A stretch of 64,000 bases of DNA from Aliirhizobium smilacinae (GTDB lineage: Bacteria > Pseudomonadota > Alphaproteobacteria > Rhizobiales > Rhizobiaceae), in NCBI RefSeq assembly GCF_006335145.1, contig NZ_VDMN01000006.1:186001-250000 (forward strand), in the 5' to 3' direction. Made by a program: the position numbers and the translations under genes. The notes under the pieces were generated by a model that worked only from the letters and a program-made list of their open reading frames with translations, did not search any database and was not told the origin of the DNA. This document shows positions 8,351 through 17,180 of the stretch, piece by piece. Position 1 is the stretch's first letter. Each line of letters opens with the position of its first letter.

Positions 8351-9373
8351 ATGGAGAAACTTATGGCGGAAGCCGTTGATGAAACGATCTGCGTAATCAT
8401 CGCAGCGAAGAACGCTTCCGATACGATCGGTCTGGCGGTGGCTTCGGCTCTTCGCGAGGCCGTTGTATCTGAGGTCGTCGTCGTCGATGACGGCTCCAGT
8501 GATGGTACCGACCATGCGGCGCTGGCGGCCGATGACGGAAGTGGGCGCCTGAAGATCATTTCGTTCGAGAAGAATCAGGGGCCTTCGGCGGCAAGAAACG
8601 CGGCGATTGCCCAATCCAGCGCGCCACTGATCGCCATTCTCGATGCGGACGACTTCTTCTTCCCGGGGCGTTTTGCCCCCATGCTTGCCGAAAGCGGCTG
8701 GGATTTCATCGCCGACAATATCGCTTTCGTAGCGGACCCAGCGGCGCTTTCGGCGCCGGCACGGTTTCAGTCGCGGGCGCGCGCGCTGTCGCTCGTCCAA
8801 TTCGTCGAGGGTAATATTTCCCAGCGCGGCAAGCCGAGGGGCGAGACGGGCTTTTTGAAACCGGTCATGCGTCGCACCTTTATCGAGGCGCACGCGCTTC
8901 GATATGACGAACAGTTGCGGCTTGGCGAGGACTACGATTTTTATGTGCGCGCCCTTGCCCTGGGCGCCCGATACAAGGTGATCGAGCATTGTGGTTATGG
9001 CGCCGTCGTGCGTGGCGATTCGCTTAGCAGCCGGCACCGGACCGAAGACCTGAGGCGGCTTTATGAGGCCGACAATGCCATTCTTGCGGTGATGGCACTG
9101 CCTTCGGACGCACGCGCTCTCATCACGCACCACCGGGATCACATCAAGGCACGCTACGAATTGCGCGAGTTCCTCGATGTGAAACGGCAGTCCGGCAACG
9201 GCGTGGCGATCAAACATCTGCTGTCGCGCCCGGATGCTCTTCCGGCCGTGGCGACCGGTATCTTCTTCGATAAATACGATGCTCTTCGTCGCAACAAGAA
9301 CACGTCGGCCGCTTCGCTGCCGACGACGCCGCGTTATCTGCTGGCCGGTGTGCCTGTCGCAGGCCAACCATGA
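8351..9373 (+). CDS. exoU: Succinoglycan glycosyltransferase, ExoU-like (GT2)
   Basis: A GT-A fold family 2 glycosyltransferase acting at the cytoplasmic face of the membrane. ICVIIAAKNASDTIG opens the nucleotide-binding fold, VVVVDDGSSDGT follows, and ILDADDFFFPGR supplies the DxD metal-binding motif; RLGEDYDFYVRAL is the acceptor-side ED motif. ExoU adds the sixth sugar of the octasaccharide in S. meliloti. There are two possible starts, ATG 8351 and ATG 8363; the second has GGAGAA upstream at a better distance. It is assigned as ExoU from its place next to exoX and its similarity to the ExoO/ExoU subgroup. Confidence 0.75.
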   Translation: MEKLMAEAVDETICVIIAAKNASDTIGLAVASALREAVVSEVVVVDDGSSDGTDHAALAADDGSGRLKIISFEKNQGPSAARNAAIAQSSAPLIAILDADDFFFPGRFAPMLAESGWDFIADNIAFVADPAALSAPARFQSRARALSLVQFVEGNISQRGKPRGETGFLKPVMRRTFIEAHALRYDEQLRLGEDYDFYVRALALGARYKVIEHCGYGAVVRGDSLSSRHRTEDLRRLYEADNAILAVMALPSDARALITHHRDHIKARYELREFLDVKRQSGNGVAIKHLLSRPDALPAVATGIFFDKYDALRRNKNTSAASLPTTPRYLLAGVPVAGQP

Positions 9374-9437
9374 TGGCAGGCGGGTGAAATATCTCCCGCC
9401 TAATAGTTTCATTCTCGTGAAATGATGTGTCTTCGGA

Positions 9438-10406
9438 CTATCCGCGACGGCGGTCGAGTTTGCTGGCGCCAAGCCGCATGGCTGCGCCAAGGATTGCCGG
9501 ATCGCGGATGACCCAGCGTGCCAGCATGCCGAATTCCGGTGACTGGCGACGCTTCAGTCGCCCTGCCTGGCTCCACAAAGCCTGGTGTCTTGCCATGTTC
9601 TTGTAGGATGTGATCGAGGCGACATCGTCAGGCCTGTCCTCGAAGCGCGTCTCGAGCGTGTCCAGCGCAACCAGAGTGTTGAACTGCTGCTGCAGAAATT
9701 CCGGCGACTCGTTGTCGATGCCGTGAAAAATGTTGACGCCCATGCCACGGGCCGCGCCGGGCGTGTCGCACAGCACTGTACGCTTTGATTTCAGAAGGCA
9801 ATCGGCAAAAAACAGCACGTCTTCCGCTGCAAGCCGCAAGACGGGATCGAACCTCACCGTCTCGAATATCGGCCGCGAGATCACCATGCAGCTCAGGTGC
9901 AGGAAGGCCCAATCCTTCAGCATGACGCTGGCGAGGTTGGGAATTTCGAGCACGAGAGGGTCTTCTACCAGCGTCTTGCCGTCTTCGGTCTCGGCCAGCT
10001 TGGCCATGCCGAAATGATAATAGAACTCTTCGCTCTCCTGCATCGATGCCCAATAGCAATCAGCGTCGAAGCGGGTCATGAACTCATGCGCGTTTTTCAG
10101 ATGGTCGGTCCGCCACATGTCGTCGGAATCGAGCAGGGCGACGAAGCGGGTCTCGGATGGAACGTTGTCGAGCCCGGTGTTGCGGGCAGCGCCCGGCCCG
10201 CCGTTTTCCTGCCGGATCACGCGGATCCTGGTTTTCCATTCTGCGGGGATGTCGCGCAGTTCCGTCTCGGAGGGAAATGGAGACTGGTCATCGACGATAA
10301 CGATGTCGAAGTCCTGATAGGTTTGCGCGAATATCGATTTCAACGCGCGGGACAAAATTCCTTTTTTCCGTTGGAAGAACGGAATTACAACGGTGAAACA
10401 AGCCAT
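9438..10406 (-). CDS. exoW: Succinoglycan glycosyltransferase, ExoW-like (GT2)
   Basis: A 322-residue family 2 glycosyltransferase. The opening FTVVIPFFQRKKGILSRALKS, the segment VDDQSPFPSE, QENGGPGAARNTGLDN and the DxD-type ALLDSDDMW fit ExoW, which adds the seventh sugar in S. meliloti. ATG 10406 is chosen because the GT2 fold begins at once; an in-frame extension of 67 codons upstream is Cys-rich and shows no homology pattern. The gene stands alone on the minus strand inside an otherwise plus-strand stretch, which suggests a local inversion relative to the classical locus. Confidence 0.8.
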   Translation of the reverse strand: MACFTVVIPFFQRKKGILSRALKSIFAQTYQDFDIVIVDDQSPFPSETELRDIPAEWKTRIRVIRQENGGPGAARNTGLDNVPSETRFVALLDSDDMWRTDHLKNAHEFMTRFDADCYWASMQESEEFYYHFGMAKLAETEDGKTLVEDPLVLEIPNLASVMLKDWAFLHLSCMVISRPIFETVRFDPVLRLAAEDVLFFADCLLKSKRTVLCDTPGAARGMGVNIFHGIDNESPEFLQQQFNTLVALDTLETRFEDRPDDVASITSYKNMARHQALWSQAGRLKRRQSPEFGMLARWVIRDPAILGAAMRLGASKLDRRRG

Positions 10407-11069
10407 ATTTGTTGATTCCTTAGCAGTTTTGGAAAGGGCGCTGGGCGGTTGTCCATCTTTCTTGGCGAGAGGGCAGGAGGAGCATTTCATCGTGTTGAGA
10501 TCGGACTGGTTGCCCGGCGCGGAACACACGACTGAGGGGGCGGTAGCGGCTGCGTCCCGAAGGACGCATATCTGTCTGCAGATCCGGCGATTCGTGCTCG
10601 GCTTCAAAGTTTTCGACCGGATCGATGCTCAAAGCGACACGTTCGATGTCGCAAACGCAATGTCCCGGTCGTGGATGCATGGGCGCAAATGCGCGATGTT
10701 AATGTTGGGCGCTGCACCAATTTTAGAAGGGTGAATACGGCAAAACGGTGAGTTCGAAGCCTGTTTTGTCCTCGGCTTGCGGCACAACATTTGCCGAAAA
10801 GCCGTGCTTTTCCCCTGAAAATTAAGGTTTTTGGCGATCAGCTATCATTTTTCCGACAAGAAATGAGGCTATGCAAAATATTTGCCGCTGGTGATGTTCA
10901 AACACCGATGGTGCCCTAACTGTGAGCAACAATCATGAAAATACCCCAATTGCATCCCTCATTGGTTTCGTGATTTGTTGCAGTGCAAAATGGCTTTTGG
11001 TAAGAGGTGGCGGCGAGCCATGTCTTTCGCTTCATGGTTGAAGGGCGCTTAATGGTTGAAGGGGACAGG
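10407..11069. promoter_or_regulatory. Divergent intergenic region between exoW and the additional GT gene
   Basis: About 660 bases without a gene I can support. The half nearer 11000 is AT-rich and probably carries the promoter for the rightward transcription unit (GT, exoT, pyruvyltransferase). At its end a 12-base direct repeat, ATGGTTGAAGGG, occurs at 11034 and 11052 in the same frame, so extra in-frame ATGs precede the preferred start at 11070. Confidence 0.45.
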
Positions 11070-11990
11070 ATGACGTCCGAGGTTGCCGATATTAGCCTCA
11101 TCATTTCTTCGCGTAATCGGGCCTCCGGGCTCGATAGCTGTTTGCAGGCCATTGCCGTTGCTGCCCTGCAGGCGAGTGAACTCAAGCTCGAGTTCATCTT
11201 CGTCGATAACGGATCGACCGACGGGACATCCGATGTCGTCTCCAGGTGGAGCGCAACCGCGCCGATCGCCACGACGCTGATCTTCGAAAGCCGTCCGGGC
11301 CTGTCGCATGCCCGAAATACCGGCATCCAGAATGCCCGCGGACGTATCCTCGCGTTTACCGATGACGACTGCGAGATTTCTCCGGATTATTTCGTCACCG
11401 TCGCCCGTCTTTTTGCCGAGGATACGGCGCGCGTCATGCGTGGCGGCCGCATCGATCTCGGCGACGAGCGTGATCTGCCGATCACGATCAAGACCGATAC
11501 CGAACATGCGGTGATGAACCATTACAATCATCCGGGCGGCTTTATCCACGGATGCAACATGACCTTTCCCAAGGCGCTTGCGGATGCGGTCGGTCTTTTC
11601 GATACCCGCTTCGGTGCCGGCGCCACCTTCCGATCCGGCGAGGACACGGATTACATCCACCGGGCGTTCCGGGCAGGTTTCAAGGTGGAATACACGCCGC
11701 ATCTCGTCGTCAAGCATTTCCACGGCCGGCGCAGCATGGATCAGGTACAGCGGCTGTTCGACGGATATTCCTACGGCAACGGCGCGCTCTACGCGAAATA
11801 CATGTTCGTCCGGGATTCGAACCTGCGCGGCATGCTGCGCTGGGACATTCGTCAGGCGTTCAAGGAATTCTTCGGTGGCCGCAATCTCGATGGTGCGCTG
11901 GGGCTGACCTACCGAAACACCGTTCGCCAGAATATGGCCGGACTTTGGGCTTACTGGCGCAGCCAGGGCACGCGTCAGGCTTCATCATAA
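11070..11990 (+). CDS. Additional GT2 glycosyltransferase of the exo locus
   Basis: A 306-residue family 2 glycosyltransferase: ISLIISSRNRASGLDSCL, VDNGSTDGTSDVV, SRPGLSHARNTGIQNARG, the metal-binding AFTDDDCEI and the late motif SGEDTDYIHRAFRAGF. It is not one of the exoA, L, M, O, U or W types, which are all accounted for elsewhere in the window. It sits between exoW and exoT, a place where I know of no glycosyltransferase in S. meliloti. AGGGG five bases before ATG 11070 decides the start. It could add the eighth sugar, for which no dedicated enzyme is firmly assigned in S. meliloti, or an extra residue. The specific reaction is unknown. Confidence 0.8.
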   Translation: MTSEVADISLIISSRNRASGLDSCLQAIAVAALQASELKLEFIFVDNGSTDGTSDVVSRWSATAPIATTLIFESRPGLSHARNTGIQNARGRILAFTDDDCEISPDYFVTVARLFAEDTARVMRGGRIDLGDERDLPITIKTDTEHAVMNHYNHPGGFIHGCNMTFPKALADAVGLFDTRFGAGATFRSGEDTDYIHRAFRAGFKVEYTPHLVVKHFHGRRSMDQVQRLFDGYSYGNGALYAKYMFVRDSNLRGMLRWDIRQAFKEFFGGRNLDGALGLTYRNTVRQNMAGLWAYWRSQGTRQASS

Positions 11991-12070
11991 CAGCACGGCA
12001 ACGGTCCACCATGCGGGCCAAGACGCATATGGGGCGGCCTGGTGCCGCCTGCTAATCGATTGGATTGTTC

Positions 12071-13567
12071 ATGGATGCGAGTGCCGTCGATCGTGGCGAC
12101 CTGAAGAAAAAAACCGCAACGTCGATCCTGTGGTCGATCGTCCGCGTCGGGTGGAGCACGGTCGCGACGTTCATCATCTTCGTCGTGCTGGCCCGCATAT
12201 TGGGACCGGCGGATTTTGGTACATTCGCGCTCGCCAGCCTGTTCGTCGAAATCGGCAGGGTGCTTGCCTATGCCGGGCTCGGCGACGCCGTGACCCGCCA
12301 GCTGGATCTCAACGAGGAATTGGCCGATACCGCGTTCTGGGCCTCGCTCGGCTTCAGCGTATCGGTCGCACTGGTCATCTTCTTCGCCGCTCCCGCCTAT
12401 GGAGAGTTCGTCCGCGATCCGAATGTCGCCGAAATTCTCAAATGGCTGGCGCCGCTTCTGCCGCTTTCGTCGCTTGCGGTCATCCACAATGCCCGGTTGG
12501 CGCGCGAATTCGGCCACAAGAGCCTTGCGGCCCAGAGCATTGCCGCCAGCCTTCTGTCGGGTGCGACGGCGGTTGCCGCGGCATTTCTCGGCTGGGGCGT
12601 CTGGTCGCTGGTGGCGCAGACCGCGGTCAATGCCGTTGTTATCGTCGTCCTCGGCTGGCTTTCCTATCGCTGGATCCCGAAGCTGCGGTTCAACGTCACC
12701 ATTTTCCGGTCGATCTTCGTGTTCAGCATCAGCCTCGTTGTCAGCCAGCTTCTCTGGATGATGCTTGCCCGCGTGCAGGACATTTTCATCTCACGCTGGT
12801 ACGGGCCGACCGAAGTCGGTCGATACAGGATCGCCTGGCGGCTGATCGAGCTGATATCGCAGGCAGTGTTGTCGCCGATCGGCAGCGTCGCGCTGGTGAC
12901 GTTGTCGAAGCTGCAGAACGATCGGGTCAGCTTCCGCAACGCCTATAACCGCATCGTCGGCTTGGCGGCTCTCGGAACTTTCCCGCTGCTGCTCGGCTTC
13001 GGCGCGCTATCGGACCAGCTGATCCTCTTCCTGTTCGGCGACAAGTGGGGCAATGCCGGCGATGTCTCGACCGTGCTGGTGATGATGGCCGTGCCCTTCG
13101 TGATGAACGTCTTTGCGTCGTCGGCGCTCGCCGCCGTCAACAAGGCCCAGAGCATTCTTTCGGTCGCCGCACTGCAGCTCGCAGCAACGATACTGCTCAC
13201 CTGGCTGCTGGTGCCCTACGGCATCATCGCGGTTGCCGCCGGTTATGCGCTGCGGGCTTGGCTTACCATGCCGTACCAGCAATATGTGCTGAAGCGTTAT
13301 GCCGATATCGATTCGCTCGGCACGCTGAAGGCGATCGCTATGCCGTTCATCGGCTCGCTGATCATGGCCGTCTGCGTCTGGTTCGCCAAACCGGTGATCC
13401 TTGCGGTGGTGACGCCTGCATGGCTCGGCACCGGCCTCTGCATCGCGCTCGGTGGCGTCATCTATGCCGCATTCATGCTCATTTTCGCCTTTAAAATGAT
13501 CCGGCCCTATCTCGCCATGATCATGTCCATGCTGCCGGCACGCTTCAGGCTGCTGGCGCAAAGATAG
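12071..13567 (+). CDS. exoT: Repeat-unit flippase ExoT (Wzx-like, MOP superfamily)
   Basis: A 498-residue polytopic membrane protein with about twelve to fourteen hydrophobic segments. N-terminal TSILWSIVRVGWSTVATFIIFVVLARILGPADFG is the classic opening of the polysaccharide transporter (PST/Wzx) family. It should flip the lipid-linked repeat unit across the inner membrane. ATG 12071 is taken; an in-frame TTG two codons upstream is possible and the ribosome site is weak. It lies 80 bases after the additional glycosyltransferase and 40 bases before the pyruvyltransferase, so these three probably form one unit. Confidence 0.85.
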   Translation: MDASAVDRGDLKKKTATSILWSIVRVGWSTVATFIIFVVLARILGPADFGTFALASLFVEIGRVLAYAGLGDAVTRQLDLNEELADTAFWASLGFSVSVALVIFFAAPAYGEFVRDPNVAEILKWLAPLLPLSSLAVIHNARLAREFGHKSLAAQSIAASLLSGATAVAAAFLGWGVWSLVAQTAVNAVVIVVLGWLSYRWIPKLRFNVTIFRSIFVFSISLVVSQLLWMMLARVQDIFISRWYGPTEVGRYRIAWRLIELISQAVLSPIGSVALVTLSKLQNDRVSFRNAYNRIVGLAALGTFPLLLGFGALSDQLILFLFGDKWGNAGDVSTVLVMMAVPFVMNVFASSALAAVNKAQSILSVAALQLAATILLTWLLVPYGIIAVAAGYALRAWLTMPYQQYVLKRYADIDSLGTLKAIAMPFIGSLIMAVCVWFAKPVILAVVTPAWLGTGLCIALGGVIYAAFMLIFAFKMIRPYLAMIMSMLPARFRLLAQR

Positions 13568-13607
13568 ACCCAGTTCGAATTCACGAAGTTTACGTCAAGG
13601 AGATCCC

Positions 13608-14636
13608 ATGCAGGAAACAAGCGCTGCCACCATCAAGAGGCTTCAGGGCGTTATCCACGATAACCTCGCCGATCTGGTCGATCTGTCCGGGCGTTACGCG
13701 TTGCTGGACTTCCCGAACCACTACAATATCGGTGACAGCGCCATCTGGCTCGGTGAACTCGCCTATTTCGACCGGGTGAAATCGAAGCCCAGCTTCGTCA
13801 GCGAAATCCCCACCCACAGCGACGACCGGATGTTGTCGGCTATCGGCGATGGCCAGATCCTGCTGCATGGCGGCGGCAATTTCGGCGACATCTGGCCGGG
13901 TTTCCGCGAATTCCGCGAGCATATTCTGGGGAAATATCCGGGACGTCCGGTCATCCAGATGCCGCAGACGATCCATTTCAAGAGCCAGGAAAATGTCGAC
14001 AGCACCGCACGCGCGATCGAAAAGCACGGCAATTACAAGCTGCTCGTGCGCGACAAGAAGAGCTTTGAATTCGCCAAGAAATGGTTCCAGTGCGAAGTCC
14101 GCCTTTGCCCGGACATGGCTTTCTGGATTGGTCCGGTAAAGCGCCTCGCGCCAAGCCACGACCTGCTGCTCAATCTGCGGGCCGACCAGGAAGTCGGCGC
14201 TGCGCATGACACGTCGCGTGCCACTGCGCGTCCGAATGTCATCGTGGCCGATTGGCCGGAACACGAGGAAGCCGAGTTTCAGAAACGCACCAAGCGCATC
14301 GCGATCATCAAGGGACTGCTGCGCGGTGATGTCGGCGGCCGGGCGAAGATGACGGAACTGGCCTATCGTGAGCGGGCGCAGCAGCGCTTCGATCGCGGCG
14401 TAAGGCTTCTCAGCTCGGCACGGCAGGTCATCACCGACCGCATGCACGGCCATATCATGAGCCTGCTTCTCGATGCGGACCATTGTGTGCTCGACAACAG
14501 CTACGGCAAGACCAGCACGTTCATCGATGCATGGCAGACCGCCAATGGCGACCGCGCGGCACTGGTGGCGAATATCGACGAAGCGCTGAACGTTCTGGAT
14601 CAGCGCACCGCCCTCAGCCGCGCGACGGCCATCTAA
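13608..14636 (+). CDS. Polysaccharide pyruvyl transferase, EpsO/PssM-like
   Basis: A 342-residue member of the PS_pyruv_trans family that places a ketal-linked pyruvate on a sugar of the repeat unit using phosphoenolpyruvate. Recognisable blocks are NHYNIGDSAIW, LHGGGNFGDIWPGFREFR, RPVIQMPQTIHFKS, LCPDMAF, TDRMHGHIMSLLL and LDNSYGKTSTF. This motif set resembles Bacillus EpsO and Rhizobium PssM/PssK more than the shorter-motif ExoV of S. meliloti as I remember it. It fills the ExoV role by position, so I do not give the symbol exoV. GGAG lies before ATG 13608. A strong terminator follows. Confidence 0.85.
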   Translation: MQETSAATIKRLQGVIHDNLADLVDLSGRYALLDFPNHYNIGDSAIWLGELAYFDRVKSKPSFVSEIPTHSDDRMLSAIGDGQILLHGGGNFGDIWPGFREFREHILGKYPGRPVIQMPQTIHFKSQENVDSTARAIEKHGNYKLLVRDKKSFEFAKKWFQCEVRLCPDMAFWIGPVKRLAPSHDLLLNLRADQEVGAAHDTSRATARPNVIVADWPEHEEAEFQKRTKRIAIIKGLLRGDVGGRAKMTELAYRERAQQRFDRGVRLLSSARQVITDRMHGHIMSLLLDADHCVLDNSYGKTSTFIDAWQTANGDRAALVANIDEALNVLDQRTALSRATAI

Positions 14637-14685
14637 CGGCGAAGCGTTTGCCAAGACGGTAAACGAAGCACTAAATATTCTTGTC

Positions 14686-14723
14686 AACGCGGCCGGGTGG
14701 AACACGCTTGGCCGCGTTTTTTT
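14686..14723 (+). terminator. Rho-independent terminator after the pyruvyltransferase
   Basis: The arms AACGCGGCC and GGCCGCGTT pair around a 15-base loop and run into seven T. It ends the transcription unit that begins with the additional GT gene and separates it from exoH. Confidence 0.85.
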
Positions 14724-15160
14724 ATCGCGTTTTCGGGCGATGATGCCTTTGCAGGTGCTCAAAGCGCTTCAAGACAAGCGGTTTCCGCCGTATGTGGCGC
14801 TTCGGTGATTCGGCCCCATCTTTGCCACATTTTCGCCTCGATTTGCCATGGTTGATGCCGACACTTCACGGTCCAAGCACGATCACGCGAGAAAATGTGA
14901 TTGTTTTTTCGATTTTAATTTCTGTTGCAATGCAGCATTCTAATATTAGCTATCAGTGTAGATCCCCTGCCTGCCAGCGCTTCCGGCCTGATAAATGCCA
15001 ATGAACGAACGCCGGACGCCCCCCATTACTAGATTTCGCACCTGTCATTTTTGCTGCAATGCCACATTTTGCTCCAAACTTCACGTGATGCTTCTCTCTC
15101 ACGCGGGCTCAAGTCTGCTCTGATTGAAATGGTGGTGACGGGAGGCGCTGCCCAAAAAGG
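14724..15160. promoter_or_regulatory. Promoter-bearing gap before exoH
   Basis: About 440 bases with no supported gene. An AT-rich core around 14890-14960 (TGATTGTTTTTTCGATTTTAA and nearby TATTAGC stretches) is the likely promoter for the long exoH-K-L-A-M-O-N-P unit, because the upstream unit ends at a strong terminator. No specific operator was recognised. Confidence 0.4.
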
Positions 15161-16312
15161 GTGACTGGTTTGACTGTTGATCAGAACATATCCACCCGTA
15201 TCAATTTGATGCGTATCCTGCTGATCTGCGGCATTGTCTTCGTGCATGTGCCTCATGATCCGGCTGCCGACGCCGTTATAACCGAGACCGGCTGGTTCAA
15301 CTGGCTGAGTGTGTTTCTTGGCGATAGCCTGTTCCGTATCGGCGTGCCGTGCCTCAGCATGATCTCGGGTTATCTTCTGCTGCGCAAAGGCGCGGCTTCC
15401 TTCGATTACGGCAAGGTCGTCCGGTCCAAGACGATGACGGTGCTCGTGCCGTTCCTGATCTGGAACCTCGGCCTGTTCGTCGCAATCCTCGGCCTGCAGC
15501 GTGCCGACGTCGGTGTCGGCTATTTCCCCGATATCACGGCATCGTTCCGCGAGATGCTGACATATGCCTTTGCGCTTGAGGGACTGCCGGCCAATGTGCC
15601 GCTCTATTTCCTGCGCGATCTGTTCGTCTGCATCCTGTTGTCGCCGGTCCTTCTGTTCCTTCTGCGCCGCGCGGCCTGGCCGACGCTCGCCATTCTTTTC
15701 GTGCTCGCCGTTATCCCGGACCTGAGCTTTGCCATCGTCGTCAAGCGTTCGATCCTGTTCAGTTTCGCGCTCGGCATGTTCCTCGGGTTGCGTGGCGCCG
15801 ATCTCAAGGCGCTGGACCGTTTCGCATGGCCGGGTTCGATCGCCACACTTTTTGCAGCCTTTGCGTTGTCGCTGGCGATCTATCTCAGCCTGCCCGCTTA
15901 CCCCTGGAGCGTCGATCTTGCCCGCAACATCCTGTCGATCGTCGGCCCTCTCGGCGTCTGGATGATCTCTGCAATCGTGATCGAGACGCGGCTTGGCAAA
16001 AGATTGGCTGCGACCGGCAGCCTGAGCTTCTGGGTCTTCTGTGCCCACTATCCGCTGCTGGTAATGCTTTGGATGGTCTGGAATCGTGTGGGAACTCCAG
16101 AAGCCTATCCGGTCTTCTATTTCGGCTCGGTTGTTACAGCGCTTGTCATGCTGGTGATCAGCAACGCCGTCATCATGCGAGTCTTGCCGCCGGTCTACCA
16201 GCTTTTGACCGGCAGCCGCGGTCGCAAGGAAAAACTCGCGAAAGCGACTTCGAGCCGTTCCGTCGGGTCTTCGCACCCGATGGAGCCGAAACTCTCACAG
16301 CAGCGCAGGTGA
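15161..16312 (+). CDS. exoH: Succinyltransferase ExoH-like (acyltransferase family 3)
   Basis: A membrane acyltransferase of about ten transmembrane segments that should add succinate to the repeat unit. The N-terminal ISTRINLMRILLICGIVFVHVP carries the conserved His of acyltransferase-3 proteins; ISGYLLLRK and VPFLIWN are further family marks. The start is GTG 15161 with AAAAAGG just upstream; a TTG three codons later is an alternative. Its stop is four bases before the exoK ATG. Position before exoK, as in S. meliloti, favours ExoH over the acetyltransferase ExoZ. Confidence 0.83.
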   Translation: MTGLTVDQNISTRINLMRILLICGIVFVHVPHDPAADAVITETGWFNWLSVFLGDSLFRIGVPCLSMISGYLLLRKGAASFDYGKVVRSKTMTVLVPFLIWNLGLFVAILGLQRADVGVGYFPDITASFREMLTYAFALEGLPANVPLYFLRDLFVCILLSPVLLFLLRRAAWPTLAILFVLAVIPDLSFAIVVKRSILFSFALGMFLGLRGADLKALDRFAWPGSIATLFAAFALSLAIYLSLPAYPWSVDLARNILSIVGPLGVWMISAIVIETRLGKRLAATGSLSFWVFCAHYPLLVMLWMVWNRVGTPEAYPVFYFGSVVTALVMLVISNAVIMRVLPPVYQLLTGSRGRKEKLAKATSSRSVGSSHPMEPKLSQQRR

Positions 16313-16316
16313 AACC

Positions 16317-17108
16317 ATGACGACCATCGCCATCAAAATCGCGGCCGCCATCTCCACTCTGGGCCTTTCCATTCTCTCCGTCGCCATGCCGGCTTCGGCG
16401 CAGGGTACTTTGAACAACAAGTCGTTCGTCGAGAATTTTGACAGTTTCGACCGGTCCTTCTGGTATGTCGCGGATGGCTGGGCCAATGGCTCGCACCAGA
16501 ACTGCACCTGGTCGAAGAAGCAGATCGATACCGCCAATGGCACGCTGACGCTGAACTTTTCCGAAGGCCAGTCGAAAGACCGGAAATTCATTTGCGGCGA
16601 GGTGCAGACCAAGTCGCGATACCTTTACGGCACCTATGAAGTGCGGATGAAGGCGGCGACGGGTTCAGGCCTTAACTCCGCGTTCTTCACCTATATCGGC
16701 CCAACCGACAAGAAGCCCTGGGACGAGATCGACTTCGAGGTGCTCGGCAAGAACACCAATCAGGTCCAGGTCAACCAGTATATCAACGGCAAGGGCGGCA
16801 ACGAAAAGCTCGTTCCGGTCGATGGCGGTGCCGACCAGGGTTTCAACGATTACGCTTTCGTCTGGGAAAAGGACCGGTTGCGTTATTTCGTCAACGGCAA
16901 GCTCGTTCACGAAGTGACGGACCCGTCGAAAATTCCGACCAATGACCAGAAGATCATGCTCAGTCTGTGGGGTACCGACACCCTGAAGGACTGGATGGGC
17001 CGCTTTTCCTATCAGGGGCAGGCATCCATGGTGATCGACCGGGTTTCCTTCACAGCTCCGGGGGACGCGTGCCAGTTCCCCGAATCCGTCGCCTGCAATC
17101 TCGATTAA
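16317..17108 (+). CDS. exoK: Endo-beta-1,3-1,4-glycanase ExoK (GH16)
   Basis: A secreted glycosidase of 263 residues that cuts nascent succinoglycan. A signal peptide (MTTIAIKIAAAISTLGLSIL...ASAQG, cleavage near residue 30) precedes a GH16 jelly roll. The catalytic EIDFE motif is at residues 137-141 within KPWDEIDFEVLGKN, and SRYLYGTYEVRMK is the usual upstream block. Substrate-binding Trp residues (WYVADGWANG) are present. It is adjacent to exoH and 72 bases before exoL, conserved order for succinoglycan loci. Confidence 0.92.
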   Translation: MTTIAIKIAAAISTLGLSILSVAMPASAQGTLNNKSFVENFDSFDRSFWYVADGWANGSHQNCTWSKKQIDTANGTLTLNFSEGQSKDRKFICGEVQTKSRYLYGTYEVRMKAATGSGLNSAFFTYIGPTDKKPWDEIDFEVLGKNTNQVQVNQYINGKGGNEKLVPVDGGADQGFNDYAFVWEKDRLRYFVNGKLVHEVTDPSKIPTNDQKIMLSLWGTDTLKDWMGRFSYQGQASMVIDRVSFTAPGDACQFPESVACNLD

Positions 17109-17180
17109 CCGTATCCGCAGTCCAGCCATTTCGTCGTTTTTCATATTGCGTCGAATTTTTCAGCACAGGAGCATGCCCGT

